Assembly (NCBI GenBank): GCA_964653435.1
Contig: CAZZFA010000010.1
Coordinates: 15,609 to 79,608 of the forward strand
Length of the DNA: 64,000 nucleotides
Reading direction: 5' to 3'
Source: CAZMVY01 sp964653435
Lineage (GTDB): Bacteria; Planctomycetota; Phycisphaerae; UBA1845; PWPN01
Shown: in pieces, positions 17,326 through 26,258 of the stretch
Layout: the number at the start of each line of letters is the position of its first letter
Numbering within the stretch: position 1 is the stretch's first letter
Position numbers and translations under genes: made by a program
Notes under the pieces: generated by a model
Told to the model about the DNA's origin: nothing
What the model saw: the letters and a program-made list of their open reading frames with translations, nothing else
The model's database searches: none

Positions 17326-19329
17326 ATGGCTCACGATCATCTGAAGGCATCGATCGAGAAACAGACCGGCCGGGCCGGCGCGCTGCTCATCGCAACCTTG
17401 ATGGGCGGTGTATTGGTGCTCAATTCCTTCGTGGCAGAATGGATCTTTGCGGAACCCGGCGAGTACCCCGGCAAGTTGAACCCGTATGCAGCATTCCTGG
17501 CCCTGGCGGGGGCTATCCTCTTGGGTGCTCCCCTGGTATGGCATGCGCTCAAGCACCTGTTTCAGGGGCACATGCACATGGATGAGCTGGTGGCGATGGC
17601 CATCGGCGCCGCCATCGCGATCGGCAAGTACCAGGAAGCGGGGGTGATCGCGTTCTTCATGATTCTGTCGAACCTGATCGAGACGCGGACGGCGTTGGGC
17701 GCCCGGGCCTCGATCGAGTCGCTGATCCGGCTGACTCCGGCGTGGGCCCATCGGCTTCTGCCGGACGGGCGTGAAGAGGAGGTGGAGGCGAAGGATCTTC
17801 GCCCCGGCGAGATCATCCGCGTGCGGCCGGGCGACAACATCCCGGCGGACGGAGAGATCGTGGCGGGGGAGACGATCGTCAACCAGTCGAACATCACGGG
17901 CGAGTCGATGCCCGTGGAGAAGAAGGTCGGCGAGGAGGTATACAGCGGCACGAGCAATCTCACCGGCTCGATCGACGTCCGGGTGACCAAGGCGGGAGCG
18001 GACACGACCCTGGGACGGGTTCAGAAGCTGATCGTGCAGGCCGAGGCGACGCGAATCCCGCTCATGCGGATCATTGACCGGTACGCGGGCTGGTATACGC
18101 CGACGATTCTCATGCTGGCGGCGATCGTGCTGTTCTTCACGAAAGACATGAACCGGGCCATCGCCATGCTGGTGGTGGCGTGCCCGTGCGCGCTGGTGCT
18201 GGCCACGCCGACGGCGATGGTGGCATCCCTGTCGTGCGCGGCCCGGCTGGGCATCCTGATCAAGAACGTGGTGAACCTGGAGTTCGCGCGGAACCTGACC
18301 GCCGTCGTGTTCGACAAGACCGGTACGCTGACGACCGGACAGTTGTCCGTGACGCGAATGATGCCGGCGCCCGGTGTGGACGGCGCGACGCTGCTCCGAA
18401 CGGCGGCGTCGGCCGAACAGCTCAGCAAGCATCCGGTCGCGCGGGCGATGGTCGAAGTGGCGGAACAGGCGCGCCTGCGGCTGAACCGCCCGGAGCAGTT
18501 CGAGGAGGTCGCCGGCCGCGGCGTGGCGGCTCGCGTGGACGGCAGCGAGGTTCTGGTCGGCCGGGCGTCCTGGCTGAAGGAGCGCGGGGCCGACATGAGC
18601 ATCCTGGCGAACCCCGAGTTTCAGGAGCCGGAGGGGCTCAGCACGCTCTACGTGGTCAAGGACGGGCGGTGCCTGGGCTGGGTGGGGCTCGAGGACCGCA
18701 CGCGACCCGAGGCCCGTTCGGCGATCGACGAGCTGCGCGAACTGGGCGTACGGGTGCTGACGATGGTCACGGGCGACCGCTGGTCGGTGGCCCGGCGGGT
18801 CGGGCGCGAGATGGGCTGCACGGACGTTCAGGCGGAGGTGCTGCCGGACCAGAAGCTGGAGCTGGTGGACCGGCTCAAGCAGGCGGGGCACCGCGTGGCG
18901 GTGGTTGGTGACGGCGTGAACGACGCGCCGGCGCTGGCGGCGGGCCATCTCGGTATCGCCATGGGGGCGGCGGGAAGCGATGTGGCGATCAACTCGGCGA
19001 GCATCGCCCTGATGAACAACGACCTCCGGCGGTTGCCGTTTCTCGTTCAGCTTTCGCGGGCGAGCACGCGGGTGATCTGGCAGAACCTGCTGTTCGGCGT
19101 GGCCTACATCGTCGTGCTCGAGGTGCTCGCGGCGCTCGGATACCTGCCGGCGATGCTGGCGGCCGTGCTGCATACGGTGGCCAGCGCGCTGGTGATCTTC
19201 AACTCGGCCAGGCTTGTGCGGTTCGGCGAGCACCTGGAATCGACGCCGGCGGTGGCAGGCCGGCCCGGGACGCGCCCGACGCATCCGGCCGTGGGCGGCG
19301 AAGGCATCGCCGTTCCGGCTCCGGCATGA
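17326..19329 (+). CDS. Heavy-metal P1B-type ATPase lacking an N-terminal metal-binding domain
   Basis: 667 residues of a cation-translocating ATPase in the inner membrane. All catalytic signatures are present: actuator TGES (near 191), metal-site ACPCALV in a transmembrane helix (near 285), phosphorylation motif DKTGTLT (near 330), the P1B-specific HP dipeptide (SEQLSKHPVARAM), and hinge GDGVNDAPAL (near 528). The N-terminus is only MAHDHLKASIEK, without the GMTCxxC heavy-metal-associated domain that many relatives carry. The last helix reads LHTVASALVIFNSARL, which is neither the copper motif nor a clean zinc/lead-type K…D site, so I leave the metal open (Zn/Cd/Co or Cu). Seven or eight helices are visible. 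The gene converges with the histidine kinase gene, 18 bp apart. Confidence 0.9.
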   Translation: MAHDHLKASIEKQTGRAGALLIATLMGGVLVLNSFVAEWIFAEPGEYPGKLNPYAAFLALAGAILLGAPLVWHALKHLFQGHMHMDELVAMAIGAAIAIGKYQEAGVIAFFMILSNLIETRTALGARASIESLIRLTPAWAHRLLPDGREEEVEAKDLRPGEIIRVRPGDNIPADGEIVAGETIVNQSNITGESMPVEKKVGEEVYSGTSNLTGSIDVRVTKAGADTTLGRVQKLIVQAEATRIPLMRIIDRYAGWYTPTILMLAAIVLFFTKDMNRAIAMLVVACPCALVLATPTAMVASLSCAARLGILIKNVVNLEFARNLTAVVFDKTGTLTTGQLSVTRMMPAPGVDGATLLRTAASAEQLSKHPVARAMVEVAEQARLRLNRPEQFEEVAGRGVAARVDGSEVLVGRASWLKERGADMSILANPEFQEPEGLSTLYVVKDGRCLGWVGLEDRTRPEARSAIDELRELGVRVLTMVTGDRWSVARRVGREMGCTDVQAEVLPDQKLELVDRLKQAGHRVAVVGDGVNDAPALAAGHLGIAMGAAGSDVAINSASIALMNNDLRRLPFLVQLSRASTRVIWQNLLFGVAYIVVLEVLAALGYLPAMLAAVLHTVASALVIFNSARLVRFGEHLESTPAVAGRPGTRPTHPAVGGEGIAVPAPA

Positions 19330-19347
19330 TCACCATCGCCGGACCTT

Positions 19348-21018
19348 CTATCGAGGGGGGCCGAACGTCTGCTCGCTGGCCTGGGCGCGGGTGCTGGTGA
19401 TCGGCACGCTGACCCGTATGAGCGTTCCTTCCGAAGGTTTGCTCTCGACGCTGATTCTGCCCTGATGTTCCTCGACGATCTTTCTGGCGACGGCCAGGCC
19501 GAGCCCCGTGCCGCCCTGGCCCTTCGTGGAGTGGAAAGGCTCGAAGAGTTTCGCGGCGATGGCCGGATCGATCCCCGGGCCGTTGTCCGAGACGTTGATC
19601 AACGCGCGGCCGTTTTCGCCGTCGAATCGCGTCTCGACGTTGACCAGGCCTTTCTCCGCGGGGGCGGCGTCCACGGCGTTGATGACGAGGTTGAGCACGA
19701 CCTGATGGATGCCGTCCACATCGATCGGGATGGCCGGGAAGGATTCGTCGTAATCGGTCATCAGGATGACGGACTTTTCGTCGGCCCTGCGCTGGGCGAG
19801 CGAGACGGCGTCGGCCACGACCGTGTTGATCTGAGCGTATTCGAGCCTCGGCTCGCGCGGCTTGCTGAAGGCGAGCATGTTCATCGTAAGGTGCATGATC
19901 TTGTCAAGGTTCCGCTCGGTGATGCCCCAGCCCTTGCTCACGGTGTCGAGCTGATGCTGCTGAAGGCCCTTCTCGACGAGCTCGGATCCGTTGCGAAGCC
20001 CCTGCAGGATGTTCTTGATCGAGTGGGAGAGGTACGCGACGGTCTCGCCCATGGCGGCGAGCCGGGCCGTCTGCATGCGCGACTGCACGAGCCGGGCATT
20101 CTGGATCGCCAGGCCCGTCATGTGCCCGATGGCGGTGATGAGGCGCAGTTGCTCCTGGGTGTACACGTGGGCGGACACGGACGAATCCACGTGAATGACG
20201 CCGAGCAATTCGTCGCGCACGAGGATCGGGGCGCAGATGACCGAGACGAGGCCGAAGTCGGTGATGCTGCCTCCCTTCTCGTCCGCGGCGAACCGCTTGT
20301 CGGTCATGGCGTTGGTGCAGAGCACGCCTTCCTTCTTCTCGACGACCATGTTGATGATCCGCCGGGATGTCGTGATGCGGTCAGGCGCGCCCTTGGGCCG
20401 GTGGCGGTAGCGCACCACGCAGGGGATCAGGTCGTCGCCGGGCGGCTCGCGCATGAGGATGAACGCCCGGTCCACCTGGACCTGTTCGAAGATGATGTCC
20501 ATCACCCGTTCGAGGAGCTGGTCGGGCGAGATCACCGCGCCGATGACCTCGGACAGCTCGTACATCACTTTCCACGCCCGGGCGCCCTCCGCCATCTCCG
20601 GGGCGGCGATGATCACGCTCTCCTCGCTCGCCGGAATGCTTGAGAGAATCGCGGAATCCAGGTTCCGGCTGCTCGCGTCGAGGTCGACCAGGTCGCGCGG
20701 GATGTGAGCGCCGCTGAGTTTTTCGACCGAATCCTCGCCCCCGTACACGATCAGGGTCGAGCCCATCTTGATCTGGTCGCCGTGTTTGAGGCGGACCGGC
20801 TTCTCGACGCGGACGCCGTTGACATACGTGCCATTGGCACTCTGCAGGTCCCGGATGACCCAGAATCCGTTCTCGGGGCGCAGCTCGGCGTGGCGCCGCG
20901 AAATCGTCCGGTCGGTCAGCGGGATCTGGTCGCTCTCCCGACCCAGGATCGCGGGTTCGTCAGTGGTCTGAAACGAGTGCCCCTTGTCGGGGCCTTGCAG
21001 TACGTACAGCGTCGCCAC
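19348..21018 (-). CDS. FHA-GAF sensor histidine kinase
   Basis: 556 residues, no membrane segment. Domains in order: FHA (1-95; ILGRESDQIPLTDRTISRRH and SANGTYVNG are the phosphothreonine-binding signature), a linker, GAF (about 150-310; ends GVIHVDSS…LRLITAIGHMTGLAIQNARL), and HisKA/HATPase. The phosphoacceptor is in YLSHSIKNILQGL (His near 331), the N box is HQVVLNLVINAVDA (near 440), G1 is DNGPGID and G2 is GTGLGLA. All kinase motifs are intact. The start is a GTG at 21018 with GAGGGTGA upstream, where the FHA fold begins. No response regulator lies alongside, so partner and output are unknown. The FHA domain implies input from Ser/Thr phosphorylation (inference). Confidence 0.93.
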   Translation of the reverse strand: MATLYVLQGPDKGHSFQTTDEPAILGRESDQIPLTDRTISRRHAELRPENGFWVIRDLQSANGTYVNGVRVEKPVRLKHGDQIKMGSTLIVYGGEDSVEKLSGAHIPRDLVDLDASSRNLDSAILSSIPASEESVIIAAPEMAEGARAWKVMYELSEVIGAVISPDQLLERVMDIIFEQVQVDRAFILMREPPGDDLIPCVVRYRHRPKGAPDRITTSRRIINMVVEKKEGVLCTNAMTDKRFAADEKGGSITDFGLVSVICAPILVRDELLGVIHVDSSVSAHVYTQEQLRLITAIGHMTGLAIQNARLVQSRMQTARLAAMGETVAYLSHSIKNILQGLRNGSELVEKGLQQHQLDTVSKGWGITERNLDKIMHLTMNMLAFSKPREPRLEYAQINTVVADAVSLAQRRADEKSVILMTDYDESFPAIPIDVDGIHQVVLNLVINAVDAAPAEKGLVNVETRFDGENGRALINVSDNGPGIDPAIAAKLFEPFHSTKGQGGTGLGLAVARKIVEEHQGRISVESKPSEGTLIRVSVPITSTRAQASEQTFGPPR

Positions 21019-21159
21019 ACCGTCACCCTCGACAGGACAGGAGATCCACCTCGGCGAACCACAAAGCGGGCTGACGATGACCGGGGCTCGCGGTGAGGAA
21101 ATGGATCCGGCGTCCTACGGAACGCTCCCTTCACGCGGTGATGCGCACACGGCAATCGG

Positions 21160-21188
21160 ATTCTATAAGCCCGGCGGGGCTGCGTCAA
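21160..21188 (-). promoter_or_regulatory. Promoter for the FHA-GAF kinase gene
   Basis: Reverse strand TTGACG (21188-21183), 17-nt spacer, TAGAAT (21165-21160). This gives a leader of about 135 nt. The rest of the gap up to 21587 (about 400 bp) shows no gene, repeat or terminator that I can support. Confidence 0.65.
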
Positions 21189-21587
21189 CGAAGCTGCTGG
21201 CCCGGATTCCCGCCCCGCAGCGCACGTGGCAATCACCTGTCGTTGTACCCTTATTTGTACGCCGTGAAGCGGCGGCGGTTTCACCGGAATGAGCCTTCGG
21301 ACGCCCCGGCTCGGCCTGGCAGCCGCGGAAACACCTCGCCGGACGACGCGGCGTGAAGCGGGCCGTTTCCGGCGGCGCCGGAGGCGCAAACCGTCGCGCT
21401 GTCTGCGCGGTGTCCGGCGGCCGGCAGCCCGTTGGTCCTGACCGCGGGCAGGTGGCCGACGGTGGTCGAGGTCCGCCGGCCGGCGGCTTCCGGTTCCGCA
21501 CCGGGTGAAACGGTCGCGCCTTTTGGGGGGCGTATGGGCCGCCTTGTGGCGGGCGGGGCAATCGCTGCCCGTGCCCGCCAGGAGCTT

Positions 21588-22796
21588 CTAGCCGCCCGGA
21601 GATCGCGGCATGGCGGATAGCTGCGTCGCGGCGGCCAGCACACCTTCCACGGCCTCCACGACAACGCCGGGCTGAATTGCCTGCATGCACCAGGCTTCGT
21701 GATCGCACCACATCCCCTCGAAGGCCGTGAACATGTACAGACAGGGGCTGCACGGGTAATCGGCATAGACGGCCCTGTGAGCGGGTGTTCTCGGGGCGTA
21801 GAAGTCGGGCCGGCCCGGGCCCCAGAGGGAGACCACCGGTACGCCTTCCGAGGCAGCCAGATGCATCGGTCCGGAGTCGTTGGTTACATAAGCGCTCAGC
21901 AGCGGCAGGGCGGCGACGAACTCGTCGAGCGACCAGGAGCCCGCCGAGACGATGATCCGGTCGTGCACGGCCGGCGGGATATGAACCCGGATCGATTCCA
22001 CGTATTCCTTTTCGTCGGGCGAGCCGGTGAGGAGTACGCGGAGGTCCGGTCGCCGGTCAAGCAGGGCATGGATAAGGACGGCGAATCGCTCCAGGGGCCA
22101 TCGTCGTTCGAGGGACATGTCACCGGCGTTGACGTTGACCCCGAGCAGCGGTATGCCGGGCGACCATCCATGCTCGCGGAGGAACCGTTCGGCGGACTGG
22201 CGGGCGGCTTCGCCCGGGTCGATGCGGCTCAACTGCGTGTCGGTGATCGTCACGCCGATCCGGGCGGCCATCTGCTGATAGACGTCGGTGATGTGGCGGT
22301 AGTAGTTGAAGTACACGGGGTGCGTGACGAGCGTGTACCGCCAGAAGTCGTTCAGGTGGAAGCCGACACGGATGTGCGCGCCGCTCAGGAACGCCATCAG
22401 GGTGGAGAACTTGCTGAAGAACTCCAGATCGAGCACGGCCTCCACGCGGTGCCTCCGCAGCCAGATGATCTGCCTCAGCGTGTCGAGCACGAAGTGACGC
22501 GGTGCGTCGGTGCGGATGATTCGCAGCTCGTCGCAGACGCGCAGGCGGCGGAGCAGGCCCGCGTTGGCCTGGAATGTCACGAAGGCCAGGCGGGCGGAAG
22601 GATACTGCTGCCGGATGGCCCGCAGCAGCGGTGTGGCCTGCATGATGCTGCCGAGGCCGAAGAACTTGAGCACGACAAGCGTGCCGTTGCCGGAGATCTC
22701 GCGTCGCCGTTTCGGAAGGATGCGCCGCACCACCCATACCAGGATTGCCAGAACAAAGCACAGCGGCAGGCCGACCCAATGGTCGATCCAGCGCAT
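21588..22796 (-). CDS. Glycosyltransferase family 9 (heptosyltransferase-like), paralogue of the 8.7-kb gene
   Basis: 402 residues from the ATG at 22796; a TTG at 22904 would add 36 low-complexity residues. It opens MRWIDHWVGLPLCFVLAILV, matching the N-terminal hydrophobic segment of the GT9 protein at 8687-9955. Family motifs follow: LVVLKFFGLGSIMQATPLLR, LDLEFFSKFSTL, VNVNAGDMSLERRWP, VLLTGSPDE, and the key YVTNDSGPMHLAA followed by LWGPGRPDFY. The tail has CSPCLYMF and a CDHEAWCM cysteine pair. The predicted role is sugar transfer during surface glycan assembly. About 230 bp separate it from a GT-C membrane protein on the same strand, so the two may form a loose cluster. Confidence 0.87.
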   Translation of the reverse strand: MRWIDHWVGLPLCFVLAILVWVVRRILPKRRREISGNGTLVVLKFFGLGSIMQATPLLRAIRQQYPSARLAFVTFQANAGLLRRLRVCDELRIIRTDAPRHFVLDTLRQIIWLRRHRVEAVLDLEFFSKFSTLMAFLSGAHIRVGFHLNDFWRYTLVTHPVYFNYYRHITDVYQQMAARIGVTITDTQLSRIDPGEAARQSAERFLREHGWSPGIPLLGVNVNAGDMSLERRWPLERFAVLIHALLDRRPDLRVLLTGSPDEKEYVESIRVHIPPAVHDRIIVSAGSWSLDEFVAALPLLSAYVTNDSGPMHLAASEGVPVVSLWGPGRPDFYAPRTPAHRAVYADYPCSPCLYMFTAFEGMWCDHEAWCMQAIQPGVVVEAVEGVLAAATQLSAMPRSPGG

Positions 22797-23029
22797 GACC
22801 GCGATCTTCGTGATGCGGGGCCGCTTCGCGGTTCGGCGGGCGGTATGGGCCGCGGGCGCGCCTCCGGCCGGCGCGAAAGGACCTGTCTGGGGCGCATGAC
22901 TCAAGCGCGGCCACTCCGGCTGACTGAGCGAAAACCCATGCCCGGCGGCATCGTTCGCAGTGTACCCGCCCGGCGACGAGGCGGCAACGGAACGCGCTGC
23001 GTGGCGGGATCGACGGCCGGCGGGCCCCG

Positions 23030-25006
23030 TCAGCGGGCCGGGCCGAACTGACGCAGGCTCGGAAAGCCGAAGCGGTCAAACATCCGGCGGAGGGTCGGTA
23101 CGAGCGGGTCCATCCTGAAGACGATCAGTCTCCTGTCCATCCTGACGATCGGGCAGAAGGAACGATCACTGCGGCCCCGGGTCGCGGCTTCGCGGAGAAT
23201 CGCGGCAGACTCCGAAGCGGCCGTCGGCCTGCCGTACTGCGGCCCCACGGCAAGGAGCCGCAGGAGAGGATCGCCCGATGCGAGTTTATCGAGGTCGATC
23301 TCGCCGGTGTCGTACACGTAATAGATCGACGGCAGGTGATCCCGGTACAACTGCCGGAGATGATTGAACCGGGTTTCGATGAAGAAGCGGGCGTTCTTCC
23401 GATCGTTCGGGGGGTAGGGGTAAAACGTGGCGCAGTAGACCGGCCGCTCCGCGAAGACCCGCATGGGGGCTACCAGGCTGTTGGTGAAGATGACCGCCCC
23501 CGGCGGCACGACCTGTCGGAGCGGGGCGTATTCGCGCGAGATCCGATGGCCCATGTCGCTGCGCTGACGCGAGTCGTAGAAATCGGTGGTCCAGTGCAGG
23601 CGCAGGTTGCAGATCGTGCCGTCGACGTGAGCGTACAGCAGGGCGACGGCCAGAATCGCCGGCAGGATCTGCGCCGCCGCGTCCGATCCCGACGACCGGA
23701 TCATCCGCCAGGATCGCACCCATACCAGCGCCATCAGCAGGGAGTACGCCGCCAGGGCGTGCCGGAGCACGTGCGGATGGACGGAGCTGTGCTGCATCAT
23801 CGTCAGCCACCAGGCCGGCGACGCGACGGTCAGCGTAACGAGCAGTCGTTCGTCCGGCGTCCACTGCGATACACGCCAGGGCGCCCGTCGGCCTTGTGCC
23901 AACACGGCGAGGATCATCGCCACTGCGGCCGCGAAGGGGATCCCGTAGAACTTGTAGAATCGCAGTGCCTCATGCGCGGGGTAGCCCTTGAGCGAGAGGC
24001 CCTCGGGCGTGTCTTCGGCAATATCGAACCCGATCGTCCGCCGGTAGAGGTGATCAACAAAGCCGAGGGCCGGGCGGCCGTCGGAGGCCGACTCGACCCC
24101 CGCTCCGGCGAAGGCTGCCCGCCGCTGGGCCGACTGGAGGGCCGTGGCCAGCACCAGCGGTAGTATCAGAAGAAGCAGCCAAGGCCGGCGGATCGGGCAC
24201 CGGAAGAGCAGGACGTACGCGGCCGTAAACAGCAGGATCCAGAGATCATACTCCCACGTGAAGAGCGCCATCAGGAACACGAGGGCACCCATCAGCAGGA
24301 GCCGGCGCCGCCGGTGTCGGGCCCCCGGCGCGAGCGCCCCGATGAGGCAGCGTACCGCCAGCGCGCAGAGCAGGAAGGCGTAGGCGTGAAAGTGCAGGTT
24401 GTCCGCGTAAGCGAGGAATCCCCAGGATGTCGCCATTGTGATCGCCGCCACGACGGCCACCGCGGACCCGGCGAAGCGTTCGAACACTCCGAACCATACG
24501 AGTACTGCCAGTAGCGAGCAGGCGGCGGGCAGAAGACGGTACACGCGCTCCGATGTGACGCCTGCCATCCGCCAGAGCCCGTTGATGAGGTTGCTGGCGG
24601 GCGGGTAGTTCGTGTAAAGGAAGAACGGGTCCGGCGGGTTCTGATCGGTGACGACCTGGTGCTGGGCGACGCCGTAGTTGGCGAAAAGGCCCAGGCGGGC
24701 GTAGTTGCGTCCCGAAACGATCACGTTCGAGTCGCTCCAGGAGTCCATGCGGACGCCGACGGGATCGCCTCCCCGTTGCACAAGGAACGCGGCCACGGCC
24801 GGCAGGACGATCGCCAGCAGGAGCCTCGCGCGGCGGCCGGCGGCGGTCCGCCGCGGCGGTTCCGCGCTCTCCTCCCCGGCGGAGGGGGGCCTTGGCTCGC
24901 CGGGTGGCGCAGGCCGTATCGTGGCCATTGCGATGCACCCGATGAGGATCACGGCCGTGAGGATGATCTGCTCCGGGGTCCAGAGAGAGGTGAGTTCGTT
25001 GGGCAT
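23030..25006 (-). CDS. GT-C fold membrane glycosyltransferase (PMT/ArnT-like), putative
   Basis: 658 residues with about 10-12 hydrophobic helices. After the first helices comes a periplasmic loop with acidic residues (RMDSWSDSNVIVSGRNYARLG) and a YTNYPPASNLINGLWRMAG block, the pattern of GT39/GT83 lipid-phosphate-sugar transferases. A charged C-terminal domain of about 200 residues (PVYCATFYPYPP, YYVYDTGEIDLDK) follows the last helix. The family uses polyprenyl-phosphate sugars on the outer face of the inner membrane. ATG 25006 was chosen because a longer upstream frame is antisense to the methyltransferase gene. It is divergent from that methyltransferase. Substrate unknown. Confidence 0.75.
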   Translation of the reverse strand: MPNELTSLWTPEQIILTAVILIGCIAMATIRPAPPGEPRPPSAGEESAEPPRRTAAGRRARLLLAIVLPAVAAFLVQRGGDPVGVRMDSWSDSNVIVSGRNYARLGLFANYGVAQHQVVTDQNPPDPFFLYTNYPPASNLINGLWRMAGVTSERVYRLLPAACSLLAVLVWFGVFERFAGSAVAVVAAITMATSWGFLAYADNLHFHAYAFLLCALAVRCLIGALAPGARHRRRRLLLMGALVFLMALFTWEYDLWILLFTAAYVLLFRCPIRRPWLLLLILPLVLATALQSAQRRAAFAGAGVESASDGRPALGFVDHLYRRTIGFDIAEDTPEGLSLKGYPAHEALRFYKFYGIPFAAAVAMILAVLAQGRRAPWRVSQWTPDERLLVTLTVASPAWWLTMMQHSSVHPHVLRHALAAYSLLMALVWVRSWRMIRSSGSDAAAQILPAILAVALLYAHVDGTICNLRLHWTTDFYDSRQRSDMGHRISREYAPLRQVVPPGAVIFTNSLVAPMRVFAERPVYCATFYPYPPNDRKNARFFIETRFNHLRQLYRDHLPSIYYVYDTGEIDLDKLASGDPLLRLLAVGPQYGRPTAASESAAILREAATRGRSDRSFCPIVRMDRRLIVFRMDPLVPTLRRMFDRFGFPSLRQFGPAR

Positions 25007-25111
25007 TCGGCGGTCAGTATCTGGAAAAGACAGAGCGACCCGCGGAGAATGTACAGGCCGTCCGGATGGTTGGCAACAGGCCCGCGTGAGGGCGATACCT
25101 GCGGAGCGGTT

Positions 25112-25975
25112 GTGGTCGAGCGAGCATGTCCGGTATGCGGAGCGTGTGATCCGCGGATGTTCTGCGAGCGAGACGGCGTGCGCTTCGTGCGCTGCGGCGC
25201 CTGCCGGAGTCTGTACCAGGCGGCAGAGCCGGATCGGGCGCGGCTCGCGGAGGTTTACGCGCGGGATTATCACCGTCTTCGCGGGCACAGCGGCAATCCG
25301 GCCATCGAGGCGGTGAAGCAGGCGACGACACGCGCCTACCTGGCGCGGATCGAGCGGCTCCGACCGCCGGGCCGCCGGCTTCTGGAGGTGGGCTGTTCGG
25401 CGGGCGCGGGTCTCGCGGCGGCGGCGGCCGCGGGGTGGGAGGCCGAGGGGGTGGAACTGGCGGGCGACGCCGCGGAGATCGCCGGGCGGCGGCCGGGTGT
25501 CCGGGCCGTTTACCGGGGGAGGCTGGAAGACGCGCCGTTGCCCGAGCAGGGCTACGATGTCATCGTGTTGTTCGACGTGATCGAGCACATCGATCCGCCG
25601 CACGGTACGTTGACGGCGATCCATCGCCTGTTGCGGCCGGGGGGGCTCGTGCTGATGGTCACGCCGGATGCGACGAGTCTGAGCGCCCGTTGGTTTCGCA
25701 GCCGGTGGCCGCACCTGTTCGCCGAGCACGTCATCCTGTTCAGCCGTGGCGGCCTGGGACGGGCCCTGGAGGCCGCGGGCTTCCGGATCGAACGGCAGGG
25801 GTTTGCGTGGAAGCGGGTAAACCTCGATATGCTTGTGCATCATGCGGAGATTCATCCGCACGTTCTGTCCGGCTCCGTGATCAGAATGGCCGGACGGATC
25901 GCACCGCGCTTCCTGCGAGGGGCGATGATCCCGTTCAACATCGGCGAGTTCTACGTGGTGGCGCGGCGGACCTGA
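25112..25975 (+). CDS. Class I SAM-dependent methyltransferase with N-terminal zinc ribbon
   Basis: 287 residues. The N-terminus VVERACPVCGAC…CERDG…VRCGACRSLY is a four-cysteine zinc ribbon of the kind found on glycan- and lipid-modifying methyltransferases. The Rossmann core has LLEVGCSAGAG (SAM motif I), a GVELAG acidic loop, and FDVIEHIDPPHGTL (motif II/III). RLLRPGGLVLMVTPD and a C-terminal lid (MIPFNIGEFYVVARRT) follow. The GTG at 25112 was chosen because GCGGAG lies 5 nt upstream and the cysteine ribbon starts right there; an ATG at 25051 is an alternative. It is divergent to a GT-C gene, which suggests a role in surface polysaccharide decoration. Confidence 0.85.
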   Translation: MVERACPVCGACDPRMFCERDGVRFVRCGACRSLYQAAEPDRARLAEVYARDYHRLRGHSGNPAIEAVKQATTRAYLARIERLRPPGRRLLEVGCSAGAGLAAAAAAGWEAEGVELAGDAAEIAGRRPGVRAVYRGRLEDAPLPEQGYDVIVLFDVIEHIDPPHGTLTAIHRLLRPGGLVLMVTPDATSLSARWFRSRWPHLFAEHVILFSRGGLGRALEAAGFRIERQGFAWKRVNLDMLVHHAEIHPHVLSGSVIRMAGRIAPRFLRGAMIPFNIGEFYVVARRT

Positions 25976-26147
25976 GGCCTTTGTCGGCAGGCGTGCCGGC
26001 GTGCGGGATGTCAGCGCTTCAACGCGGCGGTGGTAAGAAGTTGCTCGGGGTGTGTTGAGTGCTCCGGCCGCGCGGCGGAGACGTTTTGTGTTGACCGGCG
26101 ATTCGGCACGCGATACGGTGGCGATCGCATCGTGACGACGCGGCCGG

Positions 26148-26164
26148 CCCCCCCCGGGGGGGGG
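26148..26164 (+). repeat. C8G9 homopolymer palindrome
   Basis: Eight C (26148-26155) are directly followed by nine G (26156-26164), in the gap ahead of the gene at 26259. No coding frame is affected. Runs of this type are prone to length change and to assembly error. Confidence 0.85.
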
Positions 26165-26258
26165 CGAGAAGGGTTCCGGGGCGCTGTGCGATGGTATCAC
26201 GGTGGATGTGCGCGTCGTTGATAACGCGCCGCAGTCGCGGCGATCGGGTCGGGCTCGA

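Noticed and set aside
24659..25111. Extending the methyltransferase by 151 residues upstream
   Set aside because: The extension is antisense to the GT-C gene; a GTG with a good RBS sits just before the zinc ribbon.
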